From Bacteroidota bacterium (lineage in GTDB: Bacteria; Bacteroidota; Bacteroidia; UKL13-3): a stretch of 64,000 nt of DNA. The stretch covers positions 62,001-126,000 of the forward strand of contig CANGVA010000001.1 in the NCBI GenBank assembly GCA_947457395.1, written 5' to 3'. The notes under the pieces are model-generated. The model worked only from the letters and a program-made list of their open reading frames with translations, was not told the origin of the DNA and made no database searches. Position numbers and translations under genes: made by a program. This document shows positions 18,398 to 28,729 of the stretch, piece after piece (position 1 is the stretch's first letter; every line of letters begins with the position of its first letter).

Positions 18398-18907
18398 CTA
18401 TTTTTGAAGCCGGGCGCGTTGCAGCGACCTTATTTCATAACTATTTATAGTTATTTTCTTTTCATTTATTGCAGAAAGCCCTGCCGGCTTGGCCGGTCCT
18501 GAGGCAATTTCATAGTGCAATTTATCTGCAATAATTTCATAAGTGCACGCAAGTATGCTTCCTTCTACATTAAATAAAGCATAGAGTTTATTGTCCAACC
18601 TGTTTATATGAATTAAAATTCCATCTCCTTCATCCAGCATGTATTTGCCTTCTTCCTCATTGCGCATATGCAACGTGTAGTTTTTAATAATAGGCTTCTC
18701 GGCAGCATAAGTAGTTTTCCATAACCACACACTGTCTGTTAGTTTTTTTATTTCCATTTGCATGGGCACTCTCTGCACTTGCCTGCGCGATCCGATTATT
18801 TCAAGATCGCCTTTCCAGTTTCCTTCAAATGCAGATAAAAAAAAGTGTTGGGCGTAGGCAGGCGATACGGCCGGTAGAAGCAATAGAAGCAGGCAAATCT
18901 TATGCAT
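18398..18907 (-). CDS. small secreted protein, lipocalin-like pattern, unknown function
   Basis: The track ORF (231 residues) runs upstream through the DUF962 gene in another frame. The ATG at 18907 gives 169 residues with a clean signal peptide (MHKICLLLLLLPAVSPAYA, then Q). The mature part (FLSAFEGNWKGDLEII, beta-strand spacing, then KPAGLSAINEKKITI) suggests a small beta-barrel of the lipocalin/DUF1579 type, which is a guess. It lies 34 bases downstream of the DUF962 gene and is likely cotranscribed with it. Confidence 0.75.
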   Translation of the reverse strand: MHKICLLLLLLPAVSPAYAQHFFLSAFEGNWKGDLEIIGSRRQVQRVPMQMEIKKLTDSVWLWKTTYAAEKPIIKNYTLHMRNEEEGKYMLDEGDGILIHINRLDNKLYALFNVEGSILACTYEIIADKLHYEIASGPAKPAGLSAINEKKITINSYEIRSLQRARLQK

Positions 18908-18941
18908 ACGTTTTAAGTTCCATGTTAATGATTGTGTCAAA

Positions 18942-19268
18942 CTAAACCTTGTCCTCAGATGCATCAATAAAACGGGTACCATTAAGTATTTCAAAATACA
19001 ACTTGAAATCTGCCAGCAGGCTGTATAAAGGATACTGAAAAGTGGCAGGTTTGTTTTTTTCAAAAAAGAAATGCCCTGCCCATGCAAAACCATAACCGCT
19101 GATGGGACAAAAAATCAGCCAGAAAAAATCTGCCGACCATATGGCCACCAGTAAAAAGTAAAAAAACAGGGTAGTGCCAATTACGTGCAGTAACCTGCAA
19201 TTTTTATTTTGATGCTCTGAGACATAAAACGGGTAGAATGCTTTAAAACTATCAAACTTTTTTTTCAT
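18942..19268 (-). CDS. DUF962/Mpo1-like membrane protein
   Basis: A 108-residue protein with the family pattern: YPFYVSEHQNKNCRLLHVIG near residues 12-31, two central hydrophobic segments, GYGFAWAGHFFFEKNKPATF near 58-77 and YPLYSLLADF. The conserved histidines correspond to the metal-binding residues of yeast Mpo1, a dioxygenase in alpha-oxidation of 2-hydroxy fatty acids. Whether the bacterial form has that activity is not shown here. It follows the PAP2-like gene with a 1-base gap. Confidence 0.88.
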   Translation of the reverse strand: MKKKFDSFKAFYPFYVSEHQNKNCRLLHVIGTTLFFYFLLVAIWSADFFWLIFCPISGYGFAWAGHFFFEKNKPATFQYPLYSLLADFKLYFEILNGTRFIDASEDKV

Positions 19269-19269
19269 G

Positions 19270-19872
19270 CTACAAAATAAAATACATTACACAAAAACCC
19301 AATGCAAAACCTAAAATGATTTGCTGCGTGGAATGGGCATTTAACCACAAACGTGCAGATGCGGTGAGCCCTGCAGCCAGTAATACAGGAATAAGTAATA
19401 GGCGCACATCTGCAGCTCCGGCTTGCGCAGCAGCGGTGATAACAGCTGTAAGCAAACCAAAGGAGGCCATATGGATACTTATTTTATTAAAATGATTAAT
19501 GATGAGTAAGCCAACCACTATAGCTGCACAACCTAATAGAAACGCATTAACAAGTGCAGGTGAATGTAATCGCTGGAACAAATAAAAATTCATCAGATAC
19601 ATCGCAGCTGTGAGCATATATGGCCCCCTGCGTTCTTCACCCGAATGTAACATCACAGATTTAATCTGACCAAACCATTTCATGACAAGAATATATACAA
19701 CGGGTACAATAGCTGTACTTGTAAATATAAAACCAAGATAAAACAACCGGGCAGGGGTTGTGAGTACGTAATCCAAATAAGGGAATAGTCTAATAAGCGA
19801 ATAAAATGAAATAAGGTTCACAAAAACCGGATGAAATATTATAGAAAGAAACAGTGCAAACCGTGAATTCAT
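19270..19872 (-). CDS. PAP2-like integral membrane protein
   Basis: About 200 residues starting at the ATG at 19872 (MNSRFALFLSIIFHPVFVN); the track start adds 12 residues. It has six or so hydrophobic segments. The C-terminal half carries a weak PAP2 signature: ISIHMASFG in place of PSGH, then SARLWLNAHSTQQIILG matching SRxxxxxHxxxxxxxG. The KxxxxxRP motif is degraded (HSGEERRGPYML). It may be a lipid phosphatase or a non-catalytic relative. It is cotranscribed with DUF962. Confidence 0.72.
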   Translation of the reverse strand: MNSRFALFLSIIFHPVFVNLISFYSLIRLFPYLDYVLTTPARLFYLGFIFTSTAIVPVVYILVMKWFGQIKSVMLHSGEERRGPYMLTAAMYLMNFYLFQRLHSPALVNAFLLGCAAIVVGLLIINHFNKISIHMASFGLLTAVITAAAQAGAADVRLLLIPVLLAAGLTASARLWLNAHSTQQIILGFALGFCVMYFIL

Positions 19873-19910
19873 TTTCAAAATAGATATAAATTTAGGTGCT
19901 CTTTGCAAGA

Positions 19911-22577
19911 CTATGCATCATAACCAAGGTTAGGAGCCAGCCACCTTTCAATGGTGGATATATCCATACCTTTGCGTTTGGCATAATCTTCTACCTGATC
20001 TTTACTGATTTTGCCTAAACCAAAATACTTACTCTCCGGATGGGCAAAGTAGTAACCGCTTACACTGGCTGCAGGATACATGGCAAAGTTTTCTGTAAGC
20101 ATAATTTCTGCTTTTTCTTCGGCTTGTAATAATTCAAACAATAAGCGTTTCTCTGTATGATCTGGGCAGGCAGGATAGCCGGGAGCAGGCCTGATGCCTG
20201 TATAGCTTTCTTTAATCAAATCTTCGTTGCTCAGCTGTTCATCTTTGGCATAACCCCAGAATTCCTTGCGCACGCGTTCGTGCATTCTTTCAGCAAAGGC
20301 TTCTGCCAGCCTATCAGCTACTGCTTTAATCATAATGCTATGGTAATCATCATGGTCTTTCTCGTATTGGGCCACCAACTTTTCAATACCAATACCTGCT
20401 GTTACGGCAAAGCCTCCCATGAAATCATTTTGTTCAGCTACAAAATCGGCTAAGCAATTGTAGGTTTGTCCTTCAGCTTTTTCGCTTTGCTGACGCAGGA
20501 AATGAAATACTGCTTCACCCTGTTCGGTTTGCAATTGCACATCATCATCGTTTTTGTTGGCCGGCCAAAATCCTATAACAGCTTTTGCTTTCAGTAATTT
20601 TTTAGCAATCACCTCATCCAGCATGGCATTGGCATCTGCAAATAGTTTGCGTGCTTCGGTCCCAATAATTTCATCATCTAAAATTTTTGGATAACGCCCT
20701 GCCAGTTCCCAGGTCATAAAAAATGGTGTCCAATCTATATATACGCGCAATTCTTCCAGCGGATAATCTTCGAATACACGGATGCCGGTAAATGTTGGTT
20801 TTACTATATTTTTTGCTGAAACTTTAGTGGCTGTAGTGCGTGCTTTATCTATACTTACAAAATTCTTTTCACGCTTACGGTTTTTATAATCTTCTCTAAA
20901 CTGCGCGTATTCTACTTTAAGTTGCTGTTGTACTACAGGCCTTTGTTCTTTACTAATCAGGGATTGAGCAACGGGAACACTCTTACTGGCATCCAGCACA
21001 TGCACTACGGGGCCACTATAGTTTGGATCTATTTTAACTGCTGTATGCACCCGCGAAGTTGTGGCTCCACCTATAAGCAGCGGAATATTCATACCCATGC
21101 GTTCCATTTCTTTGGCTACAAAAACCATCTCATCAAGGCTGGGGGTAATAAGTCCGCTCAGGCCAATCACATCTACATTTTCCTGTTTGGCTTTTTCTAA
21201 AATTTTATCTGCCGGCACCATTACCCCTAAATCTATAATCTCAAAACTATTGCAGGCCAATACTACGCCAACAATGTTTTTACCAATATCATGTACATCA
21301 CCTTTTACGGTTGCCAGTAGTATTTTTCCCTGCCCACCGCCTTGCGCTGCTCCGGAAAGTCTTTTTTCTTCTTCTAGATAAGGTGTAAGATAGGCTACTG
21401 CTTTTTTCATTACCCTTGCACTCTTCACTACTTGTGGTAAGAACATTTTTCCCTGACCAAATAAATCACCCACCACATTCATGCCAGCCATTAAGGGGCC
21501 TTCTATTACATGCAAGGGTTTACCGTATTTTTTGCGGGCCTCTTCGGTATCGGTATCAATAAAATCAATGATACCTTTAACCAGTGCATGGCTTAAACGT
21601 TCTTCAACCGTGCCTTTGCGCCATTCTTCATCAACAACTTTTTCTTTACCTTTACCTTTTACTTTTTCGGCATATTCAAGTAAACGCTCTGTGGCATCAT
21701 CCTTCCTGTCAAGCAGCACATCCTCCACATAAGTAAGCAATTCTTTATCTATCTCATCATACACCTCTAGCTGGCTTGGATTTACAATGCCCATATCCAT
21801 ACCATTTTTTATGGCATGATAAAGAAATGCCGAGTGCATGGCCTCACGCACCTTATCATTTCCTCTGAAAGAAAAGGATACATTACTAACACCGCCACTT
21901 ACCTTGGCTCCGGGTAGGTTTTCCTTAATCCATTTGGTGGCATTAAAAAAATCGAGGGCATTTTTTCTGTGCTCCTCCATACCGGTTGCTACCGGAAATA
22001 TATTGGGATCAAATATGATATCGCCTGCAGGGAAATGGACTTTCTGTGTAAGAATTTTATAAGCTCTTTCAGCAATTTCAATACGTCTTTCATAATTATC
22101 GGCCTGTCCTTTTTCATCAAATAACATCACAATTACGGCAGCACCAAATCGCTTAATAATTTTGGCTTCACGTATAAATTCTTCTTCGCCTCCTTTTAAT
22201 GAAATAGAATTAACCACGCATTTACCTTGCACACATTTTAATCCGGCCTCAATGATTTCCCATTTAGAAGAGTCAATCATTACTGGCACACGCGCAATAT
22301 CCGGTTCCGACATTACCAGATTTAAAAAACGAGTCATTGCATCAGCACCATCAATCATACCCTCATCCATGTTCACATCAATAATCTGCGCTCCGCCTTG
22401 TACTTGTTCGCGAGCAACTTCCAATGCCTCTTCATACTGGCCTTCTTTAATAAGACGCAAGAACTTTTTAGAGCCGGTAACATTGGTTCTTTCGCCAACA
22501 TTAATAAAGTTCGACCCTTCAAAAATAGTGAGGGGTTCTAAGCCGGATAAACGGAGTGTATATTCAGTTGTGGTCAT
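19911..22577 (-). CDS. metH: methionine synthase lacking the homocysteine-binding domain (MetH C-terminal part)
   Basis: An 888-residue B12-dependent methyltransferase. Domains in order: pterin-binding (about 20-290; [16 protein letters not shown]), cobalamin cap (about 320-410), cobalamin-binding with [11 protein letters not shown] at about 426-436, and the AdoMet activation domain (about 560-888; [11 protein letters not shown]). Full-length MetH is about 1200 residues with an N-terminal homocysteine domain; that domain is absent and no separate gene for it is nearby. In many Bacteroidota it is encoded as a separate protein elsewhere. The ATG start ([10 protein letters not shown]) matches split-type proteins. 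No cobalamin riboswitch is visible in the 204 bases upstream. Confidence 0.95.
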   Translation of the reverse strand: MTTTEYTLRLSGLEPLTIFEGSNFINVGERTNVTGSKKFLRLIKEGQYEEALEVAREQVQGGAQIIDVNMDEGMIDGADAMTRFLNLVMSEPDIARVPVMIDSSKWEIIEAGLKCVQGKCVVNSISLKGGEEEFIREAKIIKRFGAAVIVMLFDEKGQADNYERRIEIAERAYKILTQKVHFPAGDIIFDPNIFPVATGMEEHRKNALDFFNATKWIKENLPGAKVSGGVSNVSFSFRGNDKVREAMHSAFLYHAIKNGMDMGIVNPSQLEVYDEIDKELLTYVEDVLLDRKDDATERLLEYAEKVKGKGKEKVVDEEWRKGTVEERLSHALVKGIIDFIDTDTEEARKKYGKPLHVIEGPLMAGMNVVGDLFGQGKMFLPQVVKSARVMKKAVAYLTPYLEEEKRLSGAAQGGGQGKILLATVKGDVHDIGKNIVGVVLACNSFEIIDLGVMVPADKILEKAKQENVDVIGLSGLITPSLDEMVFVAKEMERMGMNIPLLIGGATTSRVHTAVKIDPNYSGPVVHVLDASKSVPVAQSLISKEQRPVVQQQLKVEYAQFREDYKNRKREKNFVSIDKARTTATKVSAKNIVKPTFTGIRVFEDYPLEELRVYIDWTPFFMTWELAGRYPKILDDEIIGTEARKLFADANAMLDEVIAKKLLKAKAVIGFWPANKNDDDVQLQTEQGEAVFHFLRQQSEKAEGQTYNCLADFVAEQNDFMGGFAVTAGIGIEKLVAQYEKDHDDYHSIMIKAVADRLAEAFAERMHERVRKEFWGYAKDEQLSNEDLIKESYTGIRPAPGYPACPDHTEKRLLFELLQAEEKAEIMLTENFAMYPAASVSGYYFAHPESKYFGLGKISKDQVEDYAKRKGMDISTIERWLAPNLGYDA

Positions 22578-22781
22578 GTATGCCTAACAAAATCGCGGCA
22601 AGATAACAAAACCCAGCAAGAGTGCATAGCAGCAGGACCTATTCCTGTAATTATTTAAAGCCTACACAATATATGTGATTGTGATAAGTACCCAAAGGTT
22701 AATTAACATAAGGGTTTAGGGCTTCTCTGCCTTTTTTGTTTAAGACTGCTCAAACAAGTTTCAGGTTGTTTTTAGCGTCTG

Positions 22782-23813
22782 TTAAGCAATTCCTGTTTGC
22801 CAGCCTTTGTTTTTAAGGTAATGCAGCTTACCGGAAGCTACCTCCAGCGGTGACTCAAAGTTATTGGTATATAGCCCGCCCGTGCCCAGGCCCTGTGGTA
22901 AAGGATTTTGTTTAGATGATACCCATTGGGCAATAATGTTTAAACCAATGGCAGATTCTAAAGCAGACGTTGCCCACCAGCCCAAACCCAGTTTTTGAGC
23001 CAGATTAACCCAGGCATCAGCTGCCTGCAAGCCGCCAATCAAAGTTGGTTTCAATATTAAATAAGCAGGTTGGGTTTGCTTAAGCAACTTTTCTCCTTCG
23101 ATAATGGAAAGACCAATTAGCTCCTCGTCTAATGCCACAGGAATGTTTGATTTTTTTACCACTTCTTGCATTAATTCTGTTTGTCCGGGTTTAATGGGCT
23201 GCTCAATGGAGTGAATGTCAAATCGTGACAAGTCCTTTATTTTTTCAACGGCATCATCGGCATTAAATGCACCGTTTGCATCCAAACGAATCTCTATGGT
23301 AAACGCTCCAAACTTAGATCGAAATTTTTCGAGCATGCGGCACTCTTCATCAAAATCAAGTGCGCCAATTTTAAATTTAATACAATCAAAGCCGGCTTCA
23401 ATCTTCTCATATGCCTGCAGCAACATGGCTTCTGCATCATCCATCCAAACAAGGCCGTTAATGGGTATGGGAGTGCCTCTATAAAATGTATTTTGTGAAT
23501 AGCAGAAAGATTCTTCTTGTTTGATGCCCATTAAAGCAGATTCAAATGCAAAACGCAAAGCAGGATAATCTGTAAGAGGCAATAATTCAGCTGGCGCCCC
23601 ATCATTTATGAGGTTACAACACAATTGTAATTGTTTTTCAAATTCATTATTGTCATCAATACTTAAACCCGGCAGTGGCGAAGCTTCTCCGTATGCGGTT
23701 TTACTGCCTTGGGTTAAAACCACAATCCATGCAGTATGCGTTTGCATTTCACCTCTTGAAGTGCGGGCAGGTTTTTTAAACTGCAGCAAATGTTTAAAAT
23801 AGCGTGCCTGCAT
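22782..23813 (-). CDS. menC: o-succinylbenzoate synthase
   Basis: A 343-residue enolase-superfamily enzyme. Active-site elements are visible: IKFKIGALD (the KxK-type lysine), RLDANGAF and SIEQPIKPGQ for the first metal ligands, VALDEELIG, and ILKPTLIGGL for the opposite lysine. MenC dehydrates SHCHC to o-succinylbenzoate in menaquinone synthesis. It begins 2 bases after menA on the same strand, so the two form an operon and support one another's assignment. Confidence 0.93.
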   Translation of the reverse strand: MQARYFKHLLQFKKPARTSRGEMQTHTAWIVVLTQGSKTAYGEASPLPGLSIDDNNEFEKQLQLCCNLINDGAPAELLPLTDYPALRFAFESALMGIKQEESFCYSQNTFYRGTPIPINGLVWMDDAEAMLLQAYEKIEAGFDCIKFKIGALDFDEECRMLEKFRSKFGAFTIEIRLDANGAFNADDAVEKIKDLSRFDIHSIEQPIKPGQTELMQEVVKKSNIPVALDEELIGLSIIEGEKLLKQTQPAYLILKPTLIGGLQAADAWVNLAQKLGLGWWATSALESAIGLNIIAQWVSSKQNPLPQGLGTGGLYTNNFESPLEVASGKLHYLKNKGWQTGIA

Positions 23814-23815
23814 AC

Positions 23816-24772
23816 TTAATTTACCAATTGAATGGCTTGCACAAGCTGAAAAGCTTTTATTAGCGCAAGCGAAGAATAGAAAGCAGCAGCTAGCATCAGT
23901 ATTGCCAGGGAAAGCTGTTTAAGAAAACCATTATAAGCTGCTGAGGGTGCGGTTTGCCATAAACTTATGGCATGCTGCAACAGCATGCTTGCAGGAATAA
24001 GCAATAGGGCATGGGGCCAGTAAAATTTTAATCGGAAATAAAAAAGCCAGCAAATTGTTGCCGCTACTAATAATAGTATGTGGTATATTTTTGCAGCACG
24101 CACACCCCACATAACGGGTAAGGTAAATTTACCGCAGTTCTTATCATTTTCAATATCGCGAATATTATTAACGTTTAGTACACCTGCGCAAAGTAATCCC
24201 ATTGCAGTAGCAGGTAGCAATACCTGCCAGTTTACAGCCCAGTTAAAACGTATACCTGTATTTAACAAAAACGTACCCAATACTGCAACCGGACCAAAGA
24301 ATATAAATACAAACACATCACCCAGTCCCGCATAACCGTAAGCATTTTTGCCTATTGTATATTTTATGGCAGATGCTATGGCAGCCAGACCCAATGTAAA
24401 AAATGCAACAAAAGCATAATTTATTTCACCCTTAGTAGCCACCCAAAGCAATACTATTCCGGAGCAGAGGCTAAACAGCACGAAAAAAACAACCATACGC
24501 AGCATGGCAGCAGGTTTAATTACACCGCTTTGCAGTGCACGCGTGTTACCAATGCGGTTATCATTATCGGTGCCTTTCATAAAATCTCCGTAATCGTTTG
24601 CCAGATTGGAAAGTATTTGAAGGCTGACGGCCGTAATCCAGCATAAAAAAGTAATAAACAGGTTGGCACTGTAAAAGGTATCGGCTAGGGCAAGTCCTGT
24701 TAATACGGATGCAGTAGCCAGCGGCAGTGTTCTGAGCCGGAAAGCTGAAATCCAATTTTTGATGTGTGCCAT
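23816..24772 (-). CDS. menA: 1,4-dihydroxy-2-naphthoate polyprenyltransferase
   Basis: A 318-residue UbiA-family prenyltransferase with about eight or nine membrane segments. The first Asp-rich motif is NLANDYGDFMKGTDNDNR near residues 61-78, and the second is NNIRDIENDK near 200-209. It attaches the polyprenyl tail to DHNA at the membrane, the step before MenG/UbiE methylation. It is upstream of and coupled to menC, so the organism makes menaquinone. The ATG start gives the expected length. Confidence 0.95.
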   Translation of the reverse strand: MAHIKNWISAFRLRTLPLATASVLTGLALADTFYSANLFITFLCWITAVSLQILSNLANDYGDFMKGTDNDNRIGNTRALQSGVIKPAAMLRMVVFFVLFSLCSGIVLLWVATKGEINYAFVAFFTLGLAAIASAIKYTIGKNAYGYAGLGDVFVFIFFGPVAVLGTFLLNTGIRFNWAVNWQVLLPATAMGLLCAGVLNVNNIRDIENDKNCGKFTLPVMWGVRAAKIYHILLLVAATICWLFYFRLKFYWPHALLLIPASMLLQHAISLWQTAPSAAYNGFLKQLSLAILMLAAAFYSSLALIKAFQLVQAIQLVN

Positions 24773-24799
24773 GTTTGTGGCGAAAGTACAGAAAAGGGA

Positions 24800-26074
24800 T
24801 TAGTTTTTGAGCCAGGCCTCGGGATCAAGCTTTTGGCTCATATTCCATATTTCAAGATGCACTTCGGTTACATCTTCTTCTTCGTTGGTAAGCACAGTTC
24901 CTATAGCTTCACGTGTATCAACCTCTTGGCCTTCCTTCACATTTACAGAAGATAGTTTTGCATAGGCGGTAAAATATTTTCCATGACTGATGAGCACAAT
25001 TTTGCCCATACCCGGAATAGAGAAAATGGATTTTACCTTACCTTTAAATACGGCACGCACAATTGCCCCAGGTTGGGTAGAAATATCTACTCCGTTATTA
25101 TTTATCATTACACCCTTTAGAGAAGGGTGCGCATGGGTTCCGAATTGTTCTGAAATATAGCCCTTTTCAACAGGCCAGGGCAGGCTATTTCGGTTACTTT
25201 CAAAGTCGTTGGATAGTTTAAGAGCCTCCGGTGTAAGGTACATCTCTTTTGACGCTGTTTTAGGAACTTCTTTTTTAACTGCACCTGCCGTTTCCTCTTT
25301 TTTGCGTGCTTCCTCCTCACGCCTACGTGCCAGTTCTATTTCGCGGGCAATTAAATCGCCAATGGCTTTATTTAATTTTCTTGCAGACTTCTCATTTTCG
25401 GCAAGAATTTTTCGTAACTCACCCTCGCGTACTTTAAGTTTAGCCAATACCTGACTCTCTTCCTGTTTGTCTTTTTCCAGTTCTTTCTTCTCTTCTTCTT
25501 TCAGCCCTAAAATGGCCATTTTCTCATTTTTAATGGCTATCATTTTTGTGAGCTCTGCCACAATTAGCTGTTGGGTTTGTAAAATTACCTTAGCCTGATT
25601 TTTTCTGTAATCGCTGTATTGATTTAAGTACTCAATACGTTTGAGTGCCTGATTAAAACTTCTGGCAGAGAATACAAACAACATCTTATCATATACATTA
25701 CGTGTTTTATACGAGGCCCTGATGCTTTTGGCATACTCCTCTTTTAACCTTACCATATCTCGTTTCAACGAATCGAGTACGCCCTGCTGTTCAATAATTT
25801 GCAGCGAAACCACACGCAGCTGCTCTTGCACATTATTAATGATTTTTTCGCGTGTGCGAATCTGGTTATTAATTGTTTTTAGCTGCGAAAGTGTGGTTTT
25901 TTGGCGCGTACGGGTTTCTTCTAAAACCTTTTTGGTTTCTTTAATTTTTTCGGTTAACTCCTTGCGCTTATTTTCAAGCTCCTTACGCTGTTGCTGGATA
26001 TTCTGGCTGGCTGCAGAGAGTGATACTATCAGCAGTAATGCAAGTATAGAATATGGTAAACGAATTAAACCCAA
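24800..26074 (-). CDS. EnvC-like murein hydrolase activator (coiled coil plus LytM domain)
   Basis: The track start (ATG 26194) adds 40 unlikely residues before the hydrophobic segment. A TTG at 26074 gives LGLIRLPYSILALLLIVSLS as a signal peptide and is preferred, though not certain. A long coiled coil (about 60-300 in track numbering) precedes a LytM/M23 domain (about 340-460). Metal and catalytic positions look degenerate: NNNGVDI lacks the first His of HxxxD, and YAKL replaces YxHL. EnvC-type proteins with inactive LytM domains switch on amidases at the division site. The gene follows the DUF4292 lipoprotein gene, a common Bacteroidota arrangement. Confidence 0.86.
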   Translation of the reverse strand: MGLIRLPYSILALLLIVSLSAASQNIQQQRKELENKRKELTEKIKETKKVLEETRTRQKTTLSQLKTINNQIRTREKIINNVQEQLRVVSLQIIEQQGVLDSLKRDMVRLKEEYAKSIRASYKTRNVYDKMLFVFSARSFNQALKRIEYLNQYSDYRKNQAKVILQTQQLIVAELTKMIAIKNEKMAILGLKEEEKKELEKDKQEESQVLAKLKVREGELRKILAENEKSARKLNKAIGDLIAREIELARRREEEARKKEETAGAVKKEVPKTASKEMYLTPEALKLSNDFESNRNSLPWPVEKGYISEQFGTHAHPSLKGVMINNNGVDISTQPGAIVRAVFKGKVKSIFSIPGMGKIVLISHGKYFTAYAKLSSVNVKEGQEVDTREAIGTVLTNEEEDVTEVHLEIWNMSQKLDPEAWLKN

Positions 26075-26233
26075 TATGTATTGATTAACTCCTGCAAAAT
26101 TGCTTACTGTACCAATATCTTGCCTGATTTTTTCTGCCGATATGTTGATAAGGTAGCTCTTATTGCACATACAGCATACATGATTACCAGGCATGAATTT
26201 ATTAAGTAGGGTAATGATGATTAAGCATTACCT

Positions 26234-27031
26234 TTAGTGTCTTACCACTTCAAACGTTTTGGGTATACTAAACATCAGCTCCTTCTTCTTTTCAAACACA
26301 AGCGCATCAGTTTCCATTACGCACTGTATAGTTTTTTCTGCTTGTATGCGGATGTTCCATTTGGTAGGGAAGGCTGAAAGCTCATGCAAAACAGGGTTGC
26401 TGTAGTCAATAATTATTTCCTTTTCGCCATTTCTTTCCCAGATTCTAGTTTGAACAGGCTTTAGTGATTTGCTGTCATAAGCTACGGCTTGTGCTCTGTT
26501 TTCAGCTAGAGGTTGGGTGATGGTGATACGCAGCATGGCGGTATCGGCAATACTACCAATGGTATCATGGTTATACAAGGCATTGCCTGCAATCAGGCTT
26601 TGTAGCTGCTTAAAGGTTAAGGGTATTTGCGTGATGCCTTGCAGATAATCATACCCCGTAATGATGGCTTTGCGATGAAGTAGATCCAACAATACAACAG
26701 AGTCTGGCGTTGCAAGTACACGGGCTACGTTTACTCCTAATATAGCTGAAATAGAAAAATATACATACCTGTTTCTTTCCATGGTGATGATTGCATCTAA
26801 CTCCTGCTGCTGCTCACCGTTTGAATAAATTAGCTTGCTTTTGCATTGATAAAATTCAAAAACATTCTCATTATCTTGAATGTTTTTTAACAGGGAAAGT
26901 AATTCATTTTTTCCCGTTGAGGTGATATGTGCTGCAGGTATCTTCTGTGCAGTTTTTTTAGTAAAGGCACAGCTGACTGAAAGCAAAATAATTAGCACTG
27001 CGGATACACATATTAGTTGCTTATTCCACAT
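26234..27031 (-). CDS. DUF4292 lipoprotein, LolB-like
   Basis: A 265-residue lipoprotein with a signal peptide and lipobox ending in SVSC (Cys 21). The mature protein begins with a helix, then beta-strands of the LolB/LolA-like half-barrel type (KLIYSNGEQQQELDAIITM, RYVYFSI, PDSVVLLDLLHRKAIITGYD). The family is thought to resemble outer-membrane lipoprotein acceptors, but its role is unproven. It overlaps the upstream TPR gene by 11 bases and precedes envC, and the three are likely cotranscribed. Confidence 0.86.
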   Translation of the reverse strand: MWNKQLICVSAVLIILLSVSCAFTKKTAQKIPAAHITSTGKNELLSLLKNIQDNENVFEFYQCKSKLIYSNGEQQQELDAIITMERNRYVYFSISAILGVNVARVLATPDSVVLLDLLHRKAIITGYDYLQGITQIPLTFKQLQSLIAGNALYNHDTIGSIADTAMLRITITQPLAENRAQAVAYDSKSLKPVQTRIWERNGEKEIIIDYSNPVLHELSAFPTKWNIRIQAEKTIQCVMETDALVFEKKKELMFSIPKTFEVVRH

Positions 27032-28727
27032 ACTTTTTTTCCGTTATTTTTCTATCCAGCATTTCATTTTCTGAGCCAAGTTCTTTGGCTTTGTTCCAGT
27101 ACTCAAGGGCTTTTTCTGATTTGTTTAGTTTAAACATTACATCGCCCATATGTTCCACTACTTCTGCGCTGTTTGGTGAGACAGCCAGTGATTTTTCTAT
27201 GTATTCTTTTGCCAACTCATATCTCTTTTGTTGAAACAAGATCCAGCCGTATGTGTCAAGATAGGAGGAGTTGCCCGGATCAAGGTCAAGGCTGCGTTTA
27301 GACATTTCTTCGGCTTTTTCCAGTTGCGTTTTGCCGAGACTCAGGAAATAGGCATAATTATTTAATGCATAGGCATTGTTTTTATCAATTGTTAGTGCTT
27401 TCTCATAAGCTGCATAGCAAGCCGAATCATTTTTAAGGTAATGATTGGCATCCCCCAGATTGGAGTATAATTGTATAAGAACCTCGTCATTCCCTTCGGC
27501 AAGCTCTACGCCTTTAGTGGCACTTTTAACGGCTTTTTCATATTCCTTTAGTTGCAGACTGGCAATGGTATGATAGGCATAAAAAAGTACTTCCATCGGA
27601 AAATACTCAATAGCTCTTTCGCAATCTGCCTGAAGCATTTTGTTATCGCGCATCTCGCCACTGCAGTAAATTATTTGCTGCCATGCAACCAATGTGTTGG
27701 GCTCCAGTTCAACTGCGCGCTCATATTTGGATCTGGCCTCCTTAAAGAGTTTATCTTGCACATATAAATCTCCCAGAACCATGTAGGCCGTTGCTTCCTG
27801 AGGATTGCCTTTTACAAAAGCATCAGCAAGTTCATAGCATTTTAACCTGTGACCATCCATTTTTGCATTGGCTATAATGTTCACCAATATTGCCAACTTT
27901 GTTTTTACTTCTACATTGGATGATTGCATACCCAGTAAGGTATGCTTGTACCAGCTTGCCTCATCATTTTTGCTATTATAATAATCTGCATAGGCAAAAT
28001 GCGCATAACCGTTTCCGGGTTCCAGTTCAAGTATTTTATCATATAGCTTAAGTGCTTCTGTAGGTTTGTTGCTGTTCATAAATAAGTCGGCAAGCATACC
28101 CAGATAACGTGTTTCATTAGGCTTGAGTGCAATCAGCTTTTGTACTTCCTTAATGGCTTTAGCTATTTTATTCTGAGCCATGTAAATCTGCTCCTTTTGC
28201 CTAATTATTTCCTCGTTTACACCAATAACTTTCTCTAATCTGTCAAGCGTTTTAATGGCTGCATGATAGTCGCGACCTCTGGCAAATAAATAAGCCGCTT
28301 CAGTTAAATGTCCGGCTTCATTTTCTCGTTTACTCAAAAGCAGGTGTTGCTTGCCTGCTTCTGTGTATTTTTTTCTTGCCTGATAAATTTCGGCTAGCAA
28401 CAGTTGATACCAGATGTTTAGCCCATCTAGTTTAATTGCCTTTTGTGCATACATTTCTGCATCAATAAGAAGCCCTTTGGAGTAGTATACATCAGCCAGC
28501 ATATAATATACTGCAGATTTTGTTTCATCAATATAAAGGCATGCTTTAAATTGATTGATAGCCTCATCATAATTCCCTAGTATTTTTTCTTTATTACCAT
28601 TAAAGAAAGCAGCATCAAACTGCATTTGTTGCAGTTCGCTTAGTGCTTGTTTTTTTTGCCCCATAGCTTGCGGCAGCCTCGTCAGGCAGGCAATAATGAG
28701 GAAAATATAGAAGGCAGAATATTTCAA
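27021..28727 (-). CDS. tetratricopeptide-repeat protein, secreted or periplasmic
   Basis: A 568-residue protein with a signal peptide (MKYSAFYIFLIIACLTRL, cleavage near MGQ at 22-24) and TPR repeats over almost the whole mature length. Examples are NYDEAINQFKACLYIDE, EARSKYERAVELEPNT and LAKEYIEKSLAVSPNSAEV. It is presumably an envelope protein-interaction scaffold. It is 2 bases downstream of the nucleotidyltransferase gene and overlaps the DUF4292 gene, so it sits in the middle of an operon. Confidence 0.9.
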   Translation of the reverse strand: MKYSAFYIFLIIACLTRLPQAMGQKKQALSELQQMQFDAAFFNGNKEKILGNYDEAINQFKACLYIDETKSAVYYMLADVYYSKGLLIDAEMYAQKAIKLDGLNIWYQLLLAEIYQARKKYTEAGKQHLLLSKRENEAGHLTEAAYLFARGRDYHAAIKTLDRLEKVIGVNEEIIRQKEQIYMAQNKIAKAIKEVQKLIALKPNETRYLGMLADLFMNSNKPTEALKLYDKILELEPGNGYAHFAYADYYNSKNDEASWYKHTLLGMQSSNVEVKTKLAILVNIIANAKMDGHRLKCYELADAFVKGNPQEATAYMVLGDLYVQDKLFKEARSKYERAVELEPNTLVAWQQIIYCSGEMRDNKMLQADCERAIEYFPMEVLFYAYHTIASLQLKEYEKAVKSATKGVELAEGNDEVLIQLYSNLGDANHYLKNDSACYAAYEKALTIDKNNAYALNNYAYFLSLGKTQLEKAEEMSKRSLDLDPGNSSYLDTYGWILFQQKRYELAKEYIEKSLAVSPNSAEVVEHMGDVMFKLNKSEKALEYWNKAKELGSENEMLDRKITEKKYVE

Positions 28728-28729
28728 TT

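Noticed and set aside
18908-19093. N-terminal extension of the small secreted protein at 18398-19093.
   Set aside because: It overlaps the DUF962 gene in another frame, whereas the ATG at 18907 begins a clean signal peptide.
22578-22781. Cobalamin or SAM riboswitch upstream of metH.
   Set aside because: No B12-box (GCCACTG type) or SAM-box signature was visible in this short gap on either strand.
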